Source: Sphagnum magellanicum (taxonomy: Eukaryota; Streptophyta; Sphagnopsida; Sphagnales; Sphagnaceae). From it: a DNA stretch of 64,000 nt. Within the stretch, counting starts at the first letter, position 1. Every line of letters begins with the position of its first letter. Made by a program: the position numbers and the translations under genes. Positions 1 to 14,037 of the stretch are shown here, piece by piece. The notes beneath the pieces were generated by a model. The model was not told the DNA's origin. It saw nothing but the letters and a program-made list of their open reading frames with translations, and did not search any database. The DNA is taken from positions 6,845,061-6,909,060 of the forward strand of contig CM038912.1 of the NCBI GenBank assembly GCA_021904315.1, read 5' to 3'.

Positions 1-3000
1 AATGAAAATTATTATAAATTTTAGACATGAATGCAATGGCCCTTTCTCCAAGTCCTCACTTTTGAAAATTGCTAAAAAAATTATGATTCTTTAAATCCAT
101 TATCTATTGATCAAATTTTTAAAAATAGTCTTAGGCCCTCCTAGAAATTAAAAGCAATTAAAAAAAGAAAAAACATGTTCCTTTTGTGTTCTTCAACAAA
201 GAAACTTGAGGTTACTTTCTCAAAACCTTTTCCTTGATCATTCATTTGGTATATTAAAACTTCAAGTTTTGTAAATCCAATTGAAGTTTCAAAATTTTCA
301 TGACTTGGTTAATTTTTTGATATAGAATTCAAAGTGAAAAGTCTTGTTAGAATGAATCTTATGTTGTCATGAAGTTTGCTAAGCCTAAAATTTTTGGTTC
401 ATGACATTCCTAGAAAATGCCTTCATCACCATAAATTTTATCTAACTTCTTTGCAATTTTTATTCCAAATTTACTTGTACAAAATGAGGGTTGTTTTAAT
501 CACTAGGTTTTAAGATGTTATATAATTGCAAACAATGTTTTGAGCATTTGAATTCAAATAGAAAGAAATTGAAGAAAATGTGTACAAAATCTAGTTGGTA
601 ATTTCTAAAATGGTTTACATAATTGTGTTGCATTTAGTAATTTCAAATGCACGTCATTCCACTTTCTCACCCATAATTTTACACCAAGTTTTTCTTCCTC
701 AAAATATGATGCCAAAACAAGGAAGGATTCTTAAGTAGGTTCAACAAAATATGTTTTATGACAATAACATTAGGGAAAGGTAGTACAACAAGGTTTCATA
801 ACTTTGAAACCATATTTTCGTTGTAGGTTGGGTTTTTGGGGAAGAAGATGATAGAATTTTTTGCACTCCTTGAAGTTCACATTTGAGGGATTGTGCTACC
901 CATGCACTAGTAACGGTTTGGACAAATATTTCACACAATTTGCAACAAAGGATGGAAAAACACCTTAGTGACAAGAAAAAGGCCTCTTTCCAAAGGTTTA
1001 GGTCACTTGTGTGATAGTTATAAAAAATATATTTGTTTTTCCTAGTGTTGTTTTCCCAAGTTGAAATTTCTAACATTGTTTCTCCCTTGTTGTTCATAAA
1101 CAACTCAAAGTGTGAAGAAAATCCTAAATCTCCATTAAAAGAAATTATTAGATTAATTAATGCAATTGGTTTTTACTAATTACTATATTATAATATCTCA
1201 AAATTATCAATAGTAGGTGGGAGTGGTTGAAAAGTCATTAATTCATTACTTTAGGAAAATCAATTGATTTTTAACTTTCATTACTTTATGGAATGTTGTA
1301 GAAGAATATTAGGCATCTTGACAACACTTGAACTCGGTTGACTTGCCCAACTACATTCCTTAAACAAAGAGATGTTGCCATAATTTTAGGATGTAGGTAG
1401 GAAAGTTAATGGGTTAAAGATATATGGGGAAAAATTCGTGGATTATAATTTTTTGTGGTTGCCATTTGGGTAGGAGGTAGGCAATATCACCTCACCTATT
1501 CAAAGAACTAATTCCAAGTGTTCAGGGGTGGGGTTTTGTTGGTGTAAAGCCCATAGGAAGAATATTGAACACAAGTTTGTTTATTGTTTTGGTGTGGAGT
1601 AAGTAACATTCAATTTTGAAGGACTATAGTAATGCTACTAAATTATTCAAGTGTGTGTGGTATGGAGTAGAAACTTGAATAATGGGGGTGCAGTGGTGGT
1701 AGTAAAGTACTGCAATGTTTCGATGCAATGTTTCGATAGTTCTATAAAATGTGGTTATGATGAAACAAACACAAAAAGGCTGATTTCTTGTGTTTTATTT
1801 TTGTTATTGGAATGTGTGTTACCTAGGGTCATACATGGGTTATAGTTTTTTTTTAGTAGAAACAATCATTACTAGAGTAATTACAATGTTGGAATTATTT
1901 GTTAAGGATTAGAACAATAGTTTATCTAATGCATATATCCATCATAGTAACTTAAAACAAAATGTTGTTTTTTTCGAAGGTTTTCATCTATTTTTAATTA
2001 ATTTATTGCAAAACTTGCCTCTTAAATATTTAGGTGCAATTTGTTTTAAATTTTTTACAAACCTAATAACTTTGTAACTACTATAATATTATGGTGCTTG
2101 CAAACCCTTGGCCAATAGTTACAAATCTAGTGAGGTTTATTGTGTTAGAATATATATTAAGTAATCTAATTGCTACAACATATTTTTGCAAAAGTTATAT
2201 TTCCAAGTAGGGCTGATTTTCTATCTTCCACTTACATATTTTGTCTTACTAGGTCCTTGGGAATAACTAAGTTTCCAACCTCACATGTGGAGCATGAAAT
2301 GTTTGGACCAAACCACTCTAAAAAAATTCTTTGGTCTATTGAATCCATTGTACACACAAAGTTTGAAGCTCTAAACACATTTTTCTTTTATATCAACTTT
2401 GCATTATTTTTGTTTTATATACATAAGCATATGCCCTCTCCTTTTCTTAGTCACATAGACTCCTCTTTTTCTTTACTCTTGGATTGTGTTACAAACCTTG
2501 CCCCTTCTTTTCTTTTCTTTGACATCAAACCAAACACCTTCCTTAGCAAGGTTTATTTTCTCACAACAAAGACAAACTCAAAATTACACTCAAGCTTTTG
2601 TAAAGCTCAAGAAATGCACACATGATGGAGTTTTTGGGATGAACACACCAACTCAAGACCAAACTAGTGTCAACCTATTTTTTATGCAAAAACAAGTTTG
2701 GGTGCCCCCCATGTATAATATTATCATGCCAACTTGCATTGGGCATTCCAACCTTTGTTTGAGCAAAACATGGGGTTCCAACGCCTAGCCTACTAAAATT
2801 TACAGATATGTTTAATAACCACACAATATGAAATAATGGGCATCCCCATATTAACAATGCTTAAAGATATACAACCAAATGAGCAAGCATTTGATGTACC
2901 ATTGTGTTTTACAAATAGAATTTTTGCATGTGCAAATAATTTCTTTTCCTAATTGTTGTCTAGCTTTGATTTTTCCACATTTTGTAAACCAAAACAATAA

Positions 3001-6000
3001 AAAATCATTTATGCCTCAAAGCTTATGTTTGTACCCCACATCACCCAAACTTTTTTCTATAAATTGAAAACAACACACAAACCTTCAACATGTCCAAAAG
3101 ATGCAAACAACAAAAAATCTAATTGTATTTTATGTAACTACTTACAATATAGATACCATGGGTATTTCGTTATAATTTAGTCACTTGACATATTTTGTCA
3201 TTATCAACATTATTCATGAAACACTCATCCATTTTCATAGTAAAATGCAATAAACTAGCTATTAGAACCTACATGTAATTCTATATATAACACATAAAAA
3301 ACTAATAATGCACAAGTTTCACCCCAACTTTGCAAAACTTGATTGCTCAAAATCCCATTTAATCCCAATGTGCACATAAGTCCTTTAAAACCAATTGATT
3401 CACCATAAGATCATCATATCACCAATTTAATAAGGTTGAATTTCTTCCACTTATGTTCAAAATTTTAAAAATATTCTTATTTGCACGTGTATTTTGTTTC
3501 ACAAAACATTCCCCACAATTGTATCAGAAACTTAGCACACATAATCATATTTCACCACATGACATACATTATTTTCTTTTCTTTTCTTCCCTGCACATGC
3601 ATGAATTAAAAAAGACAAGAAATCTCCTATTATTTTAATTTTAAAAAACTATAGTAAATCATACTACATGTGAAAATGACTTGAAATATCCATGAGGAGC
3701 ATTTGTCCCAACGATTATTGCATTTGACAATACCTTTCAACACCATCTCATTGTTCCACTAGAAAAATCACCAACCAAAAAGCTCATGGTATAATTTTTG
3801 ATTGTGAAAATGAATGTTTGTCACACCATGCCTCCACCTTTCACTCCAAGCATATAATAATAATTTGGCAATGAAACCCCATGTGCATGAACTTAAAGCT
3901 TTTCACCTCTGCCACAATAAACTTGGGTCTTTACATAAATTTGTTATTAAAAGTATCACATCACACCTTGACCTTGAACACATTAGGTGTTCCTTTTCTG
4001 TATGATCCACATTATATTACCAACCTATGTATTGCACCATGGATCTAGTGACTATAAATGTTTTACCAACATTGCACACTTTTAAAACATGGGAAAAAAA
4101 ATAGTGATTAGAATAGCTTGAAAGTGTATTATAACTAAATTAATATCAATGTAATCTTTGAGTTGTCCACAAAATGTAGAAAACAAAAAAAATACAAATT
4201 GGATGACTCCTCAATATTCAAGCATAACAAAGAATATTTAGTCTACATGATAATCCTAACCATAAACAAAGCAAAGATGTTAATTTGGCACATAATTGTA
4301 AAAAAAAATTGCATGTGCAAATCTACAATTTTAAAATTTTGTTTTTATAAGTCTAATTTCAACATGGGGATGAATTGGACTAAAGAAAAATTATATAGTA
4401 GCCTTCTGATGAATAGATAAAAGGGGTAACCTTCAAAGGGTGTAGTCATGTCATCAATAAGAACCAAAACTTGTGTTCAACTAGTGTTTGGTTTTTGTAG
4501 GTGGCCTAGAGGCTATTTAAAGACTACTAGGGGGCTATTTTGATTACTTATAATTTACATAGGGCTACCTAGGGCTATGTCAATGTCATCACAAATTTCA
4601 TGCAATTGGCCATTTTGTTCACCATGCCCATACTCCAATTGCGCCTATGACTAAAATAATTAGGGTTTGGCACCTACATGTCCCAATTTGACTAGAATGA
4701 TGATTGTACAAATTTGCAATGTGTAAGTTTTCTTTTTTTATTAAAGCCAATTAATGCATGCATATGGTTGCATAGAAATGATTTAGAATGTAGGTGACAA
4801 TTGTATGCAAAGTTTGGAGTACATGCCCAACAATCAACTTCAGGTTCTAACTATGATGGTGGTTATTACATATGTAGAACTTACAAAGTTCATTTAGAGT
4901 TTGTCCATTCAAAGAGGAAATTTAGGTTACTACATTAGGTATGCTAAAATTGTGGGGCCCATTAGGTTGTGTTTGATGTTTAAACTATTCATAACTTGTG
5001 GATTCAGAATGGATGGGATTTGTATCAGTTGGACTACACACTATTGATTAAGTCTATGTGGTTAATTAATGTTCGATGTAATCATTAATGTTGTGGAAGT
5101 ATGAGGTGGGGTTGTTTAATTTTAGAAAGTAGTGCAATTTTTTAAAAGGTCGATGAAAAATTTGTTTTGTTGTGTGTGGATCTAGTTTAGGTGCCATTGT
5201 TTCAAATTGATTAACCTATCACTCTTGACTTGTCAAAGTGCATTTGAATTTTGTTGTAAATACCAAGCTATGATGGAGGATAGTACAATGTTAATTAATT
5301 TGGAATATGAAATTGCCATACCTATTTACATCAATAGTTAGCTTGCCTATGCTAGTGATTAGGTCACATTTTTTAACATTTGTGCATTGTTGAACACCTT
5401 TCCAAGCCTCAAGTTGGAATCCATTGGGTGAAGCTAAATGGAAATGGATAGTTCTATTGACTTGCCTAACTATCTTGCAAGACTACATTTTTTCCAATTG
5501 TTTAGTTTTGAATGTTTGGATTTCATTAGGTTAATAGGTCATGTTCCCTTTTTAGCTAGTAGGATGATGATGGAGTTAAGTTGGTTTGGGGGATTTAGAA
5601 TTTCAAATTGTAAATTTATTGATCTTAAATATGCCCCATCACCTACATTACTTTTGATCAATTTTTAAATTATGCATGAATGCGATCAATTATTATTTTT
5701 GGAATAAGAGTGTTACTAATTGCAACTTGGAAGGTTTATGTGGGTGAAAATCTAAATATATATTAACATGATATTATATTATTAATTTAATCACCCTTGA
5801 ACCATGTATGTGTAAATCAACTGGGAATTTGTAAAACAATCACACACATCAATTTAAGGTATGTGTTGGTGTTGTTTGGTTCCTGATCTTGAAAGAAACC
5901 TTTGGTTCTTGGTTTTAAGTTTATTTTTATTTCATAAAATCTTTGGTTTGAGTTTGAAGATTTTTTTTAGATTTATAAAACCTTTTGTTCCAAAAACTTC

Positions 6001-7300
6001 CCAAGAATTTTGAAACTAGTATGGGTTAAGAACCAATTCAATTCCATTTACATTTCACCAATCAAATTGATAACCTACATAAATATGTACCCACATTCAT
6101 GAAGAGTGAAGTAGTAATGAAGAGAAAATTGAAGAGGTATGTAATCAAGAAGACAAAATCATGGCAGCCATTGGACCAATGAAACATAACATCAAACAAA
6201 AACCCATCATTTTTTACCCATTTGCAAGAGGGGTGAATTGTTTCTTTGAAAAGGGGGGCCGACCTTTTAAAAAATTTAATGTTTATACCTTCAAAGAATA
6301 TAAACCTATTTTATAAGGACAATAACCTTAAACCTTAAATCTTTTAGATTGAACCAATGTGTGACATTTTGAAAGAAAATATGATTAAACCTTAAACCTT
6401 AAAATCACACTAATGCTACCAAAATAACACATGGCAACACAAAGTGAAAGAAGTTTGGAAACCCTAACCTTAGAACAAATCAACAAATGTTAGCACTACA
6501 TGTGGCATAATCGCATCCATCAAATAGATAGCCTAAATTTATTTCCCCATTGTTTTATAAATTTAAATGGTCATATTCAATCAACTTTGATAAAAACATG
6601 TGGTAGTTTATGATTCATGATTATGGAAGGTTCAAATAATTTTCTGTGTAATTTAAAGATAAAAAATTTGGAACCCAATCCTTGAGTATGACACGTGGCA
6701 CCTCCAAAGCCGTTGAAGTAGACATGTCATATTTATTTGTGGTCAACATTGACCATATTCCATACTTGACCCTGACACATGGTAGTGCTAGGATTGATTT
6801 GATAAACAATTCAGATATATGTTATGAATTGTTAAATAAATAATAATAATATTCAATTTATAAACATGCCATGCAACAACATCGAATGGCATAAGTGGAC
6901 GGTTTAGATATATTGGGCAACAATTATATTAAAAAAATTGTGATAATTGCATCATAGTTGCATCATAGTTGCATAGACCTTACTCAATGCATACATATGA
7001 AACCGTATACATTGACTTTGACTTCATCTTATATCTATTATTGTTTGCAACTAAGGATGTATGCAACTTAATTAAGGACATAGCTTGTCTAACACAACTA
7101 GCCGATTATTAATTGCTAGTGATGCGCATGACTAAAAAATAATTACATATATCAGTCATATATCTTGATTTTTCTTCTAATGATTTTCGAGTGTACATGT
7201 CAAGGTACAAGCACATGACTAGGTTTAAAGTATGTTGTACTAGCAAATATGTATAATCAATTTTGTTTATTGGCATATAAATGAACTTCGAGTAGCTTTC
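1..7300. other. AT-rich intergenic DNA, no gene seen
   Basis: I read both strands and found no protein with family resemblance. The longest open frames (for example 2170-2625 on plus and 756-1103 on minus) have the skewed Phe/Leu/Ile/Lys composition of AT-rich chance frames. Small local repetition is present, such as a 15-base direct repeat of the type gcatcatagtt around 6950-6975. No tRNA, terminal repeat or transposase remnant was recognised. Confidence 0.6.
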
Positions 7301-7339
7301 ATTGCTAGAGAAAGGCAAGGGATAGGTTATCAATCATTG

Positions 7340-9260
7340 GGTGCAAATTCAAAAAAAAAAACCATTGAAAGAAGTAGATTTCAAGTTTGCAAAAAATGTT
7401 TTCATTTAGTTTGTTGGTGGTTACTAAAGAAAGGTAGCAAATGGGACAAATGTGAATTTTATCATCTAGTTAAAGTCACTTGCTTTGTCGTTGCTAGAAG
7501 GAGGTGGCAATATCAAATTCATATTATGATGAACTTTGAAAAGAACTAATCAAAATTAAAATTTGATGTGGCCTAGAAAATTGGAGAGAGAAAACTATGG
7601 AAACTAGTTGTGAAGAGAGACAATTACGGAAGCTAAGCACTAGGGAGAAGCAACAAATCCCACAATTGGTGCAACTATGGATTAAATGCCTATTAAAAGT
7701 GATCATCAATATCAAAATGTAAGCTTTGACAATAGTTTTAGTTAGATTGACAAGTGTATTTAAAAATTAAATGATAATTAAAAACTAATGTTAATTTAGG
7801 TGGAAAGAGGTGGTGGATCAAAATCAAACAATGATGGAGTTTTTTAAACAACATAAGATTAAATTTTGACGTGGCACAACTAGTTTGAGAGAGACAACTA
7901 TGGTAATTGCAAGATGACATTGTGTTTGAAAACATGTTTAAATGTTTCATAGATTTATCAAGGTTGTTAAAGAGAGGCAACAACAATATGGCAAGTGTTT
8001 GAGAAAGTTTGGTATTGAGAGTCAAGGTTAAAACACTTTGATGCCGTACTTAAACAACAAACTATAGTTGTGACTCTTGATTCTAAAGGATAAACAAATA
8101 AAGAACAAGCTTGTTTTCTAGCTTTTAGGAACATATTAGAAGATAATCCACAACAACTTCCAAAGAAAAATAGACCAAATATGAAACAACAAGAAAAAAA
8201 AAGACAAGTGAAATTGATTAGAGATATGGAAACTATATTAAGTAAAAAAGGGAGGATATGGGTTGCACTTTAATCAATTGAAGAAATGTAGATAATGCCA
8301 TCATATATGTTGGAAACTAGTAAAAAATGGTAGTAGCTTCTAGAGAAGATTTTGATGCAATTTGAAGACATGCAAAATGACAAAAATTTCATTCCTAGAG
8401 ACTTTTGGACAAACGCAAAGGAACAAGAATTGAAATGCACATAATTTTGCAACTTTTAGAGTCTAAATTCACTTGTTGAAGGTTTTTAGAAAGAGGGAAA
8501 TTGATATAAATAGTACATTGGTGGATATGAAAACATATTTTAGGAATAATTTTGAGTTGCTAGAGATATTTGTGCATGAAAAATGAGATGTGCTCATTTT
8601 TAAAACATGCAAAAGACCTTAAACTAATTTATTAGAGGTTATTTCAAAAACTAAATAACTTTTAAGAAGTTGCATGTTGAATTTGAAGACAAACAAAATG
8701 GCTTTTATTTAGTTGTTCATTTTTAGAGAGAGGCAAAGCATTGAAAAACCAATGTTGTCAAATTTGAAGACAAGCATTAGAGATTTAGAATCTTTGTGCC
8801 ACAACTTGAATTGAAGCAAAATTCACAAATTCAAGAAAGTGCTAGAAATTGCGACAAAAATAATGGAAGCTCAAAGAAAATAAATGTTTGGGCATGTTGG
8901 AAATAAGCTTGTACTATTGGGAGAAACGATTGATATGTGTGATGAGCTTCTAAGCATGACATAAAAGATAAATGATTGCATGAGTGATGGTTACCTTTTT
9001 GAAAAATTTGTGCTTCTTGTAGATTTGTGAGAGTGGGAGATTCAAACTCAATTCAAAACAAATGTTGTTGAAAATGTGTTGTAAAAATGAAATCAATGTA
9101 GGCATTGCAATCAAGTGAGGAAAGTTTTGCAAAGACGTCCAAGAGATCAAAAAAATGTCAGTGAAAGATAAAATGATTGGAAAAAATTCCCCTGTAGAAG
9201 CCAAACTTGCTCAAAATATTGACATTTTTCAAGGATGGGTTAAATTCATTGTGGTAAATA
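7340..9260 (+). other. Purine-rich decayed sequence with recurring motif
   Basis: The plus strand is noticeably A/G-rich. A motif like gagagaggcaa or gagagacaa recurs near 7612, 7884, 7972 and 8725, each followed by a similar A-rich text, with a looser match near 8486. Translating the plus strand gives short Glu/Lys-rich, coiled-coil-like stretches broken by many stops. It may be an ancient pseudogene or a decayed long-period repeat. I do not recognise a family, so no function is assigned. Confidence 0.25.
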
Positions 9261-11458
9261 CTAGCTTTGTAAAATGTTAGTTAGTGTATTTAAGTAAGAT
9301 TTTGTATAATCTTTCTTCAGTTCTGTTATAAAGATGTGTGATTTTCACTTGTAGTATCTCACTATTGAGATGGATATGAATTTCCTGAGTGTAGGGTACA
9401 CTTCATTACAACTAAATGTAAAGGGGGGGCAGGTGGGGAGGCCATGATTGGAGTGTTGCATAATCTACTACTTTACATTATAGAAAGTTTTGGTAAATGG
9501 TTGGTTGGTACAATGCAAACCAAAATATTAATTAATATTATAATCTAAAAAGGCAAGTAAATGTTACATTCATTGTTGCTATGTTCTTTATACCATTCAG
9601 TAAAAAAACATTTTTCTTTGGAAAAAGGCGATTTTTGGGAATTTCAATATTTCTGAAATTAATATAATTTAGTGTCAAAGCTACCTAGGTACTATGGTAA
9701 TTAGTATCATTGTCACTATTGGTAAAGGATAAAGGATTGGCAAAAGGGTTCAGAACGGCATCATGAAAGATGCCCAAGCCTAAGAGAAGACACCCAAAAT
9801 GTTGAAACCCAACATATAGGAAACAAAATTGTTTGGTATTAGTGAGATGTGAATCATGAACAATTTGTGACCTAGAAGAGAGATGGAGGAAGCCTTCTTC
9901 AAATAATACTAGTTATTTAGACCTTTATAAACTATAACTAGTATTTTAGAATATTTAGACCTTTTAAATCTGAAAAACATTCATTTGTTATAAAGCTCAC
10001 AAATGAGATTTCATGACTTTCACAAAAGAAAATAAAAGTATCAAGTAACACCACAAAGTTCATCATGTTAGGAACTCAATGTGGATACTTGGGTGGACTT
10101 GTACAGTCCCAAGGTTTTCAAAGAATGCTGTAAATGAGAATCTTGGTCCTTGCAAGAAACACCAAGAGAAATTTCCTAATGCATTTGGAGGGCACCTTAT
10201 ATCCATGAATATCCCTCATAGAAATGAGGAGAGATCTTCCACTTACTTCTCAAGAGCGGGAGGAATCTCAGTTAGGCCTATAAACTTGTAAGATCTGTAC
10301 CCCTTCTACACCTTGTGATCTGAGTTTGAAAAAAGATTCACCTCGTGCTTTTACAATGGGTGAAGACCACCGGTGTAAGGCATTCCCAAAAAGTGGGGTT
10401 GTACTCAGCTGCCGCCTTGTCCCTTATTTTGGAAATCCTACCACCTTGGCACTTTGCTGTACACTTAAAAAGTGCCCAATCTTGTAAGGGGAATGACCTC
10501 AACATGCACTTCCAGTTCACAAAAAATCCACAACTGTGTAAGTAGCTCTCCCAGCATTGGATTTTGCACACATCACTATGTGTTCAAGGTCATTATCCTG
10601 ATCACTGATCCCACATAAGACTCTCAAGCCTACAGATGATTGTGCAGTCTACCACAACCTAAAAGAAAATGAAAAGATGATAATTATCTTGCACAAAAGG
10701 AATGAGAGAGATGCACAAATGAACACAATAAACAGAAATACACTAAATGGGTTGTCATTGCTGATCAGCAATCTTATGAAAAACAGTGACTTATACAAAA
10801 GACCATGATGGAAAAAAATATAGCCAATGGAACTCATCTTTCAACTGAATCATGAAAAATTACAGGAACTTTTTCAGTAGACTGGAAATTATAGCTTCTC
10901 TGATATGTCTCCTCCTCCACAGCACTATTTTTCTTCTGAAGAAACCAGAGGCTGTAGCTTTTGAGCAAACATATGTGTTCTGCCCCTAGCACTGCTGATT
11001 CTGGTTCCACTAACAATCAGGAAGCATCAAGAGGGAGAGGAAAGGAATGAATTGCCTTGTAAATGCATGGTAGACTAGAACATCAAATAGCACTTTGAAG
11101 CCTTGAGCTCATACAACCATCGCTGCCACCTTGAGTAGACACTTACAACTTTGGACACAGCACATGCCATTGTCAGAAAACATGTACTCATAATAGGGCT
11201 TCACATGGTGTAGCCTTCTAGCCATTGACTCTGCACACAGTTTGGAGGAGCAAGACACAGAGAACCATGGGAAAAAGAAGGAAATTGTAGGGTGAGATAG
11301 CTCCAATAGGATGATCCAAAAGATTGGGGAGACCCTAGGGCATTTCATATAATATAGGAGTGTACATTGTTGTCTTGCATGAGCTGGGAAACTGAATATG
11401 AAGGAGGCTAGTATGTTTCTTAGTTTACAAACACTGTTCAAAGTAGCTTCTGCAGATG
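9261..11458. other. 3' flank of the CASPL5 gene, no separate gene seen
   Basis: This stretch is somewhat richer in G+C from about 10.1 kb onward than the DNA to its left. It lies directly downstream of the minus-strand CASPL5 stop codon. Part of 10.6-11.46 kb may therefore be its 3' untranslated region, but no clear poly(A) signal was found on the minus strand. Open frames at 11109-11441 (minus) and 10338-10571 (minus) show no family resemblance. Confidence 0.4.
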
Positions 11459-12821
11459 CTACCTGCTAGCAAGGACCCAGAAAGAGAAAAAGAAGGACAA
11501 AGAGATTGTGAACCAACCCAAGAATGCCATAGCCACTGCAGCTTCAATTCTACTGCAATGGTTTGGTCCACACTGATTCAAATCATTGTCTATGAGAACA
11601 GTAATCCCTGCTGCTGAACATGCAGCTGCAAATGTCATTGTTGATGTAACCTGCTCAGAAAACAATTTCCAAGTCAAAACAGAAGGAAGCCCACATACAA
11701 TTGGCAGCTTTCACCCAACATGGCATCGCAAGAACCCACAGAAATGCTGTTCAACTCCATTGCATTCAAACTTCAGAGATTTAAGTACTTACCCAGTCAC
11801 CAACCACAAAAAGGCTGACCAAGAGAGAGTTTTGGAGGCGACGCCCTGTGAGCAATGCATATCCATCCAGAAGGCCAATGGCTAGACTCCACATGCATTG
11901 AAACACCATGGCTGCCACCAGATAACTGCAGTTACCAAGAGACCACCACCAAAGATGTCAGTCCTTAAGAGCTACAAACTCTGCAATGAACTACCACCCT
12001 CAATAGACATGGCTCAAGGCAGTTGTCTCTGCTACTCCAATGACTCTTGATATTTGGAGACAGCAAAATTTCTTTCCAAGCTGATTTTGAGCTGCTGTGC
12101 TACTGGACAACACAAATGTGAAAGAGAATGATGCCCTATTATGATGAGCAATAGAAAATCCCTTCCAATAGAGCTCCCTGAGCATCATCTTTAAAGGATG
12201 CCTGGGAAAGCAAGACTCAAGAGATGAGTGCAGCAGTGTCCACAACAAGTTCACCGGCAACCACCGACACTGCAGTTCAGCTTTCTCTTTCCACTACTGG
12301 CGATGAAGTACTACATTTCAAGCACCTGCAGAAGCTATTGCTGGGAATAGAAAGAACTAAGGAAGCGAAGAAAAAGTCGTAAATCTGAAAGAAATGTTAA
12401 TACGGACAGGAACAACGCGAGGCATCAACAGAGGATCGCAATTCTTCTTCATGTTTTCGGCCCCTAGGGCTAATAGTATCGATGTTCAGACGGATGACAG
12501 TACAGGGGTAAAGAGAACTGCGAAGCGAGCTTGAGAGCAGAATCAATGAAACGAGATCTTTGTTCCGACGGAAGCCGCGGAGAGGACGTGGGAGACGTAC
12601 CAGAAAGCTGTGACGGAGGAGAAGCCCGGGACGGTGACCATAACACAGAAGGAGATGAACGCAAAGGTAAACTGGCCAAATCGTAACAACAATCCTCCCA
12701 CCGTGCCTGCAGAGCCTATCAGATCCTTCATTCTATTTGCTGGAGGTCCCGCCCCTTCAAATTGTGGTGGCACTCCCACTGGATGGACAGCCGGATGTAT
12801 CGCCGTATGGCTCGCATCCAT
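11459..12821 (-). CDS. CASP-like protein, CASPL5 type (four-helix membrane protein)
   Basis: Three coding exons on the minus strand, 12821-12601, 11925-11793 and 11650-11459, encode 181 residues. Introns of 675 and 142 bases both begin GT (gtacgt, gtaagt) and end AG. The protein has a short N-terminal cytosolic region ([19 protein letters not shown]), then four hydrophobic segments at about residues 40-62, 70-93, 105-130 and 155-178. The family's conserved Arg in helix 1 is R47 (LLRFGQF) and the conserved Asp in helix 3 is D117 (VVGDWVTST). The loop before helix 4, [16 protein letters not shown], is the CASPL5 signature. Relatives of Casparian-strip proteins sit in the plasma membrane and form scaffolds; the role of CASPL5 members is poorly known. 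I chose the ATG at 12821 because it matches the usual CASPL5 N-terminus. An in-frame ATG at 12938 would add 39 residues with a seven-glycine run encoded by simple repeat, which I read as leader. Length is normal and no lesion is seen. Confidence 0.91.
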
Positions 12822-13394
12822 CTGTGGCTTCCTTTTGCAAACTTTTGTTGTTGTTGCAGCGCTCAGTTCCCGTCTGAGATCTCCTCCTCCTCCTCCGCCT
12901 CCGGCTCGAGTGATGACAGGCTTTATGAAGCTTTCCAAGCCCGTCTAACGTTCTATTATCTCCCTCTGCGAAAGACTTCGCACGGATTTCAGTTCACGAC
13001 TGTTGAGAGCGAAGCAAATGCCGAAAATAGATCTTCTCCCTCTTAATCGTGTACTGAAGCGCACCGATCTTGATATCCATCGCGAAACTCCTGTGCCTCA
13101 AGTCCCACTCTCACCAGCAAACATAGAATAATAATCCTTGCACGACCTCCTCTCGTTCCATCTGATTACCTAGTTAGAAACTCGAGGTTTCTCTACACTG
13201 TGTCATAATAATCATCTCCTCCGAATTTCTTTGTGACGCGAGATCAAAAAAATTCCAGTATCTCAGCTTTCTCGCCTTGTAATCTTTATTTCCCCTTCAC
13301 TAATTAGAACGGAGTCAGAAAAGCTGTGCAAACCTCTGGCAAGGCCGCCCTGAATCCTCCAGCAAGATGAAGATGACGCCCGGTTCCATGAACT

Positions 13395-13462
13395 CTGAAA
13401 CAAACCAGAGATGATCTATCTGAAACAAACCAGAGATGATCGACCTGAAACAAACAGAGATC
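13395..13462 (-). repeat. 24-bp direct repeat, about three copies, in the CASPL5 leader
   Basis: The unit ctgaaacaaaccagagatga is repeated almost exactly three times. Read on the minus strand, the coding direction of CASPL5, each unit ends in tttgtttcag, which looks like a polypyrimidine tract followed by a 3' splice site. Whether any copy is used as an acceptor for a leader intron cannot be told here. Confidence 0.7.
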
Positions 13463-13693
13463 TATGTGTATGAGAAGAAGAAGAAGAAGAAGGAAGAGCT
13501 TGAAACGAATCACAACCGATCCAGAACAAAACAACACCAAAAACAACAACCGTGACGACCTCAATCAGCGATTCCACTTCTGGAAGGAGCCAAAAAAGAA
13601 AAAGAAAAAGAAAAACCTATTTTTGGGGTTTTTTTTCGAGAACGAGATTGGGTGTTTCTACAAGCAAAATGTCTGCTGGAGTGCATGTTCCGC

Positions 13694-13702
13694 TTATTTA
13701 AA
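13694..13702 (-). promoter_or_regulatory. TATA-like box (TTTAAATAA)
   Basis: On the minus strand TTTAAATAA lies at the upstream edge of the CpG-rich leader, followed by GC-rich sequence. Its position and orientation fit a core promoter for CASPL5, about 870 bases upstream of the chosen ATG. The assignment rests only on motif and position. Confidence 0.25.
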
Positions 13703-14011
13703 GAACCTTTTTTTTTGTTGTTGTTGTAGAGGATAGATTCCGCTCGATAACTTGCCTTCCAAGTACATTAAAACAATTCTGTCAGTGCTTTATTTACAAC
13801 AAATGAAATAAGGTCCAAATGCTTAGATTATTAAATTGTTTAATCCAATTCGAGAATGGCCCACCTTACATGGTGGAATAGGGCTATTATATAGGTGGGC
13901 CAAAAGGGGGAGGAACTCTAAACTTCAAAATAGAACCAACCTTTCTATTTTGGGGAGCCTCCATAGTTTCATTTCTTTTTGAGTGATGGGCCAATCAAAT
14001 TGGCTTGTTGC

Positions 14012-14037
14012 AAAAAAAAAAAAAAAAAAAAAAAAAA
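14012..14037 (+). repeat. Poly(A) tract, 26 bases
   Basis: An uninterrupted run of 26 A residues follows caaattggcttgttgc. No SINE or LINE body was recognised immediately upstream, so it may be a simple homopolymer rather than a retroposon tail. Confidence 0.9.

Larger units (their letters stand above)
12822..13740 (-). other. CpG-rich leader and promoter region of CASPL5
   Basis: This stretch is much richer in G+C and CpG than the flanking intergenic DNA and lies upstream of the CASPL5 start codon on the minus strand. It contains GGA/GAA-type simple repeats (near 12885-12905 and 13470-13495). It probably holds the 5' untranslated region, possibly with an intron, and the core promoter. The transcription start is not determined. 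Confidence 0.4.

Noticed and set aside
2170-2788. 151- and 100-codon plus frames
   Set aside because: AT-rich chance frames with no conserved motif, overlapping each other in different phases.
12822-12938. N-terminal extension of CASPL5 from an upstream in-frame ATG
   Set aside because: It adds a poly-Gly stretch encoded by simple repeat and does not fit family N-termini; the ATG at 12821 does.
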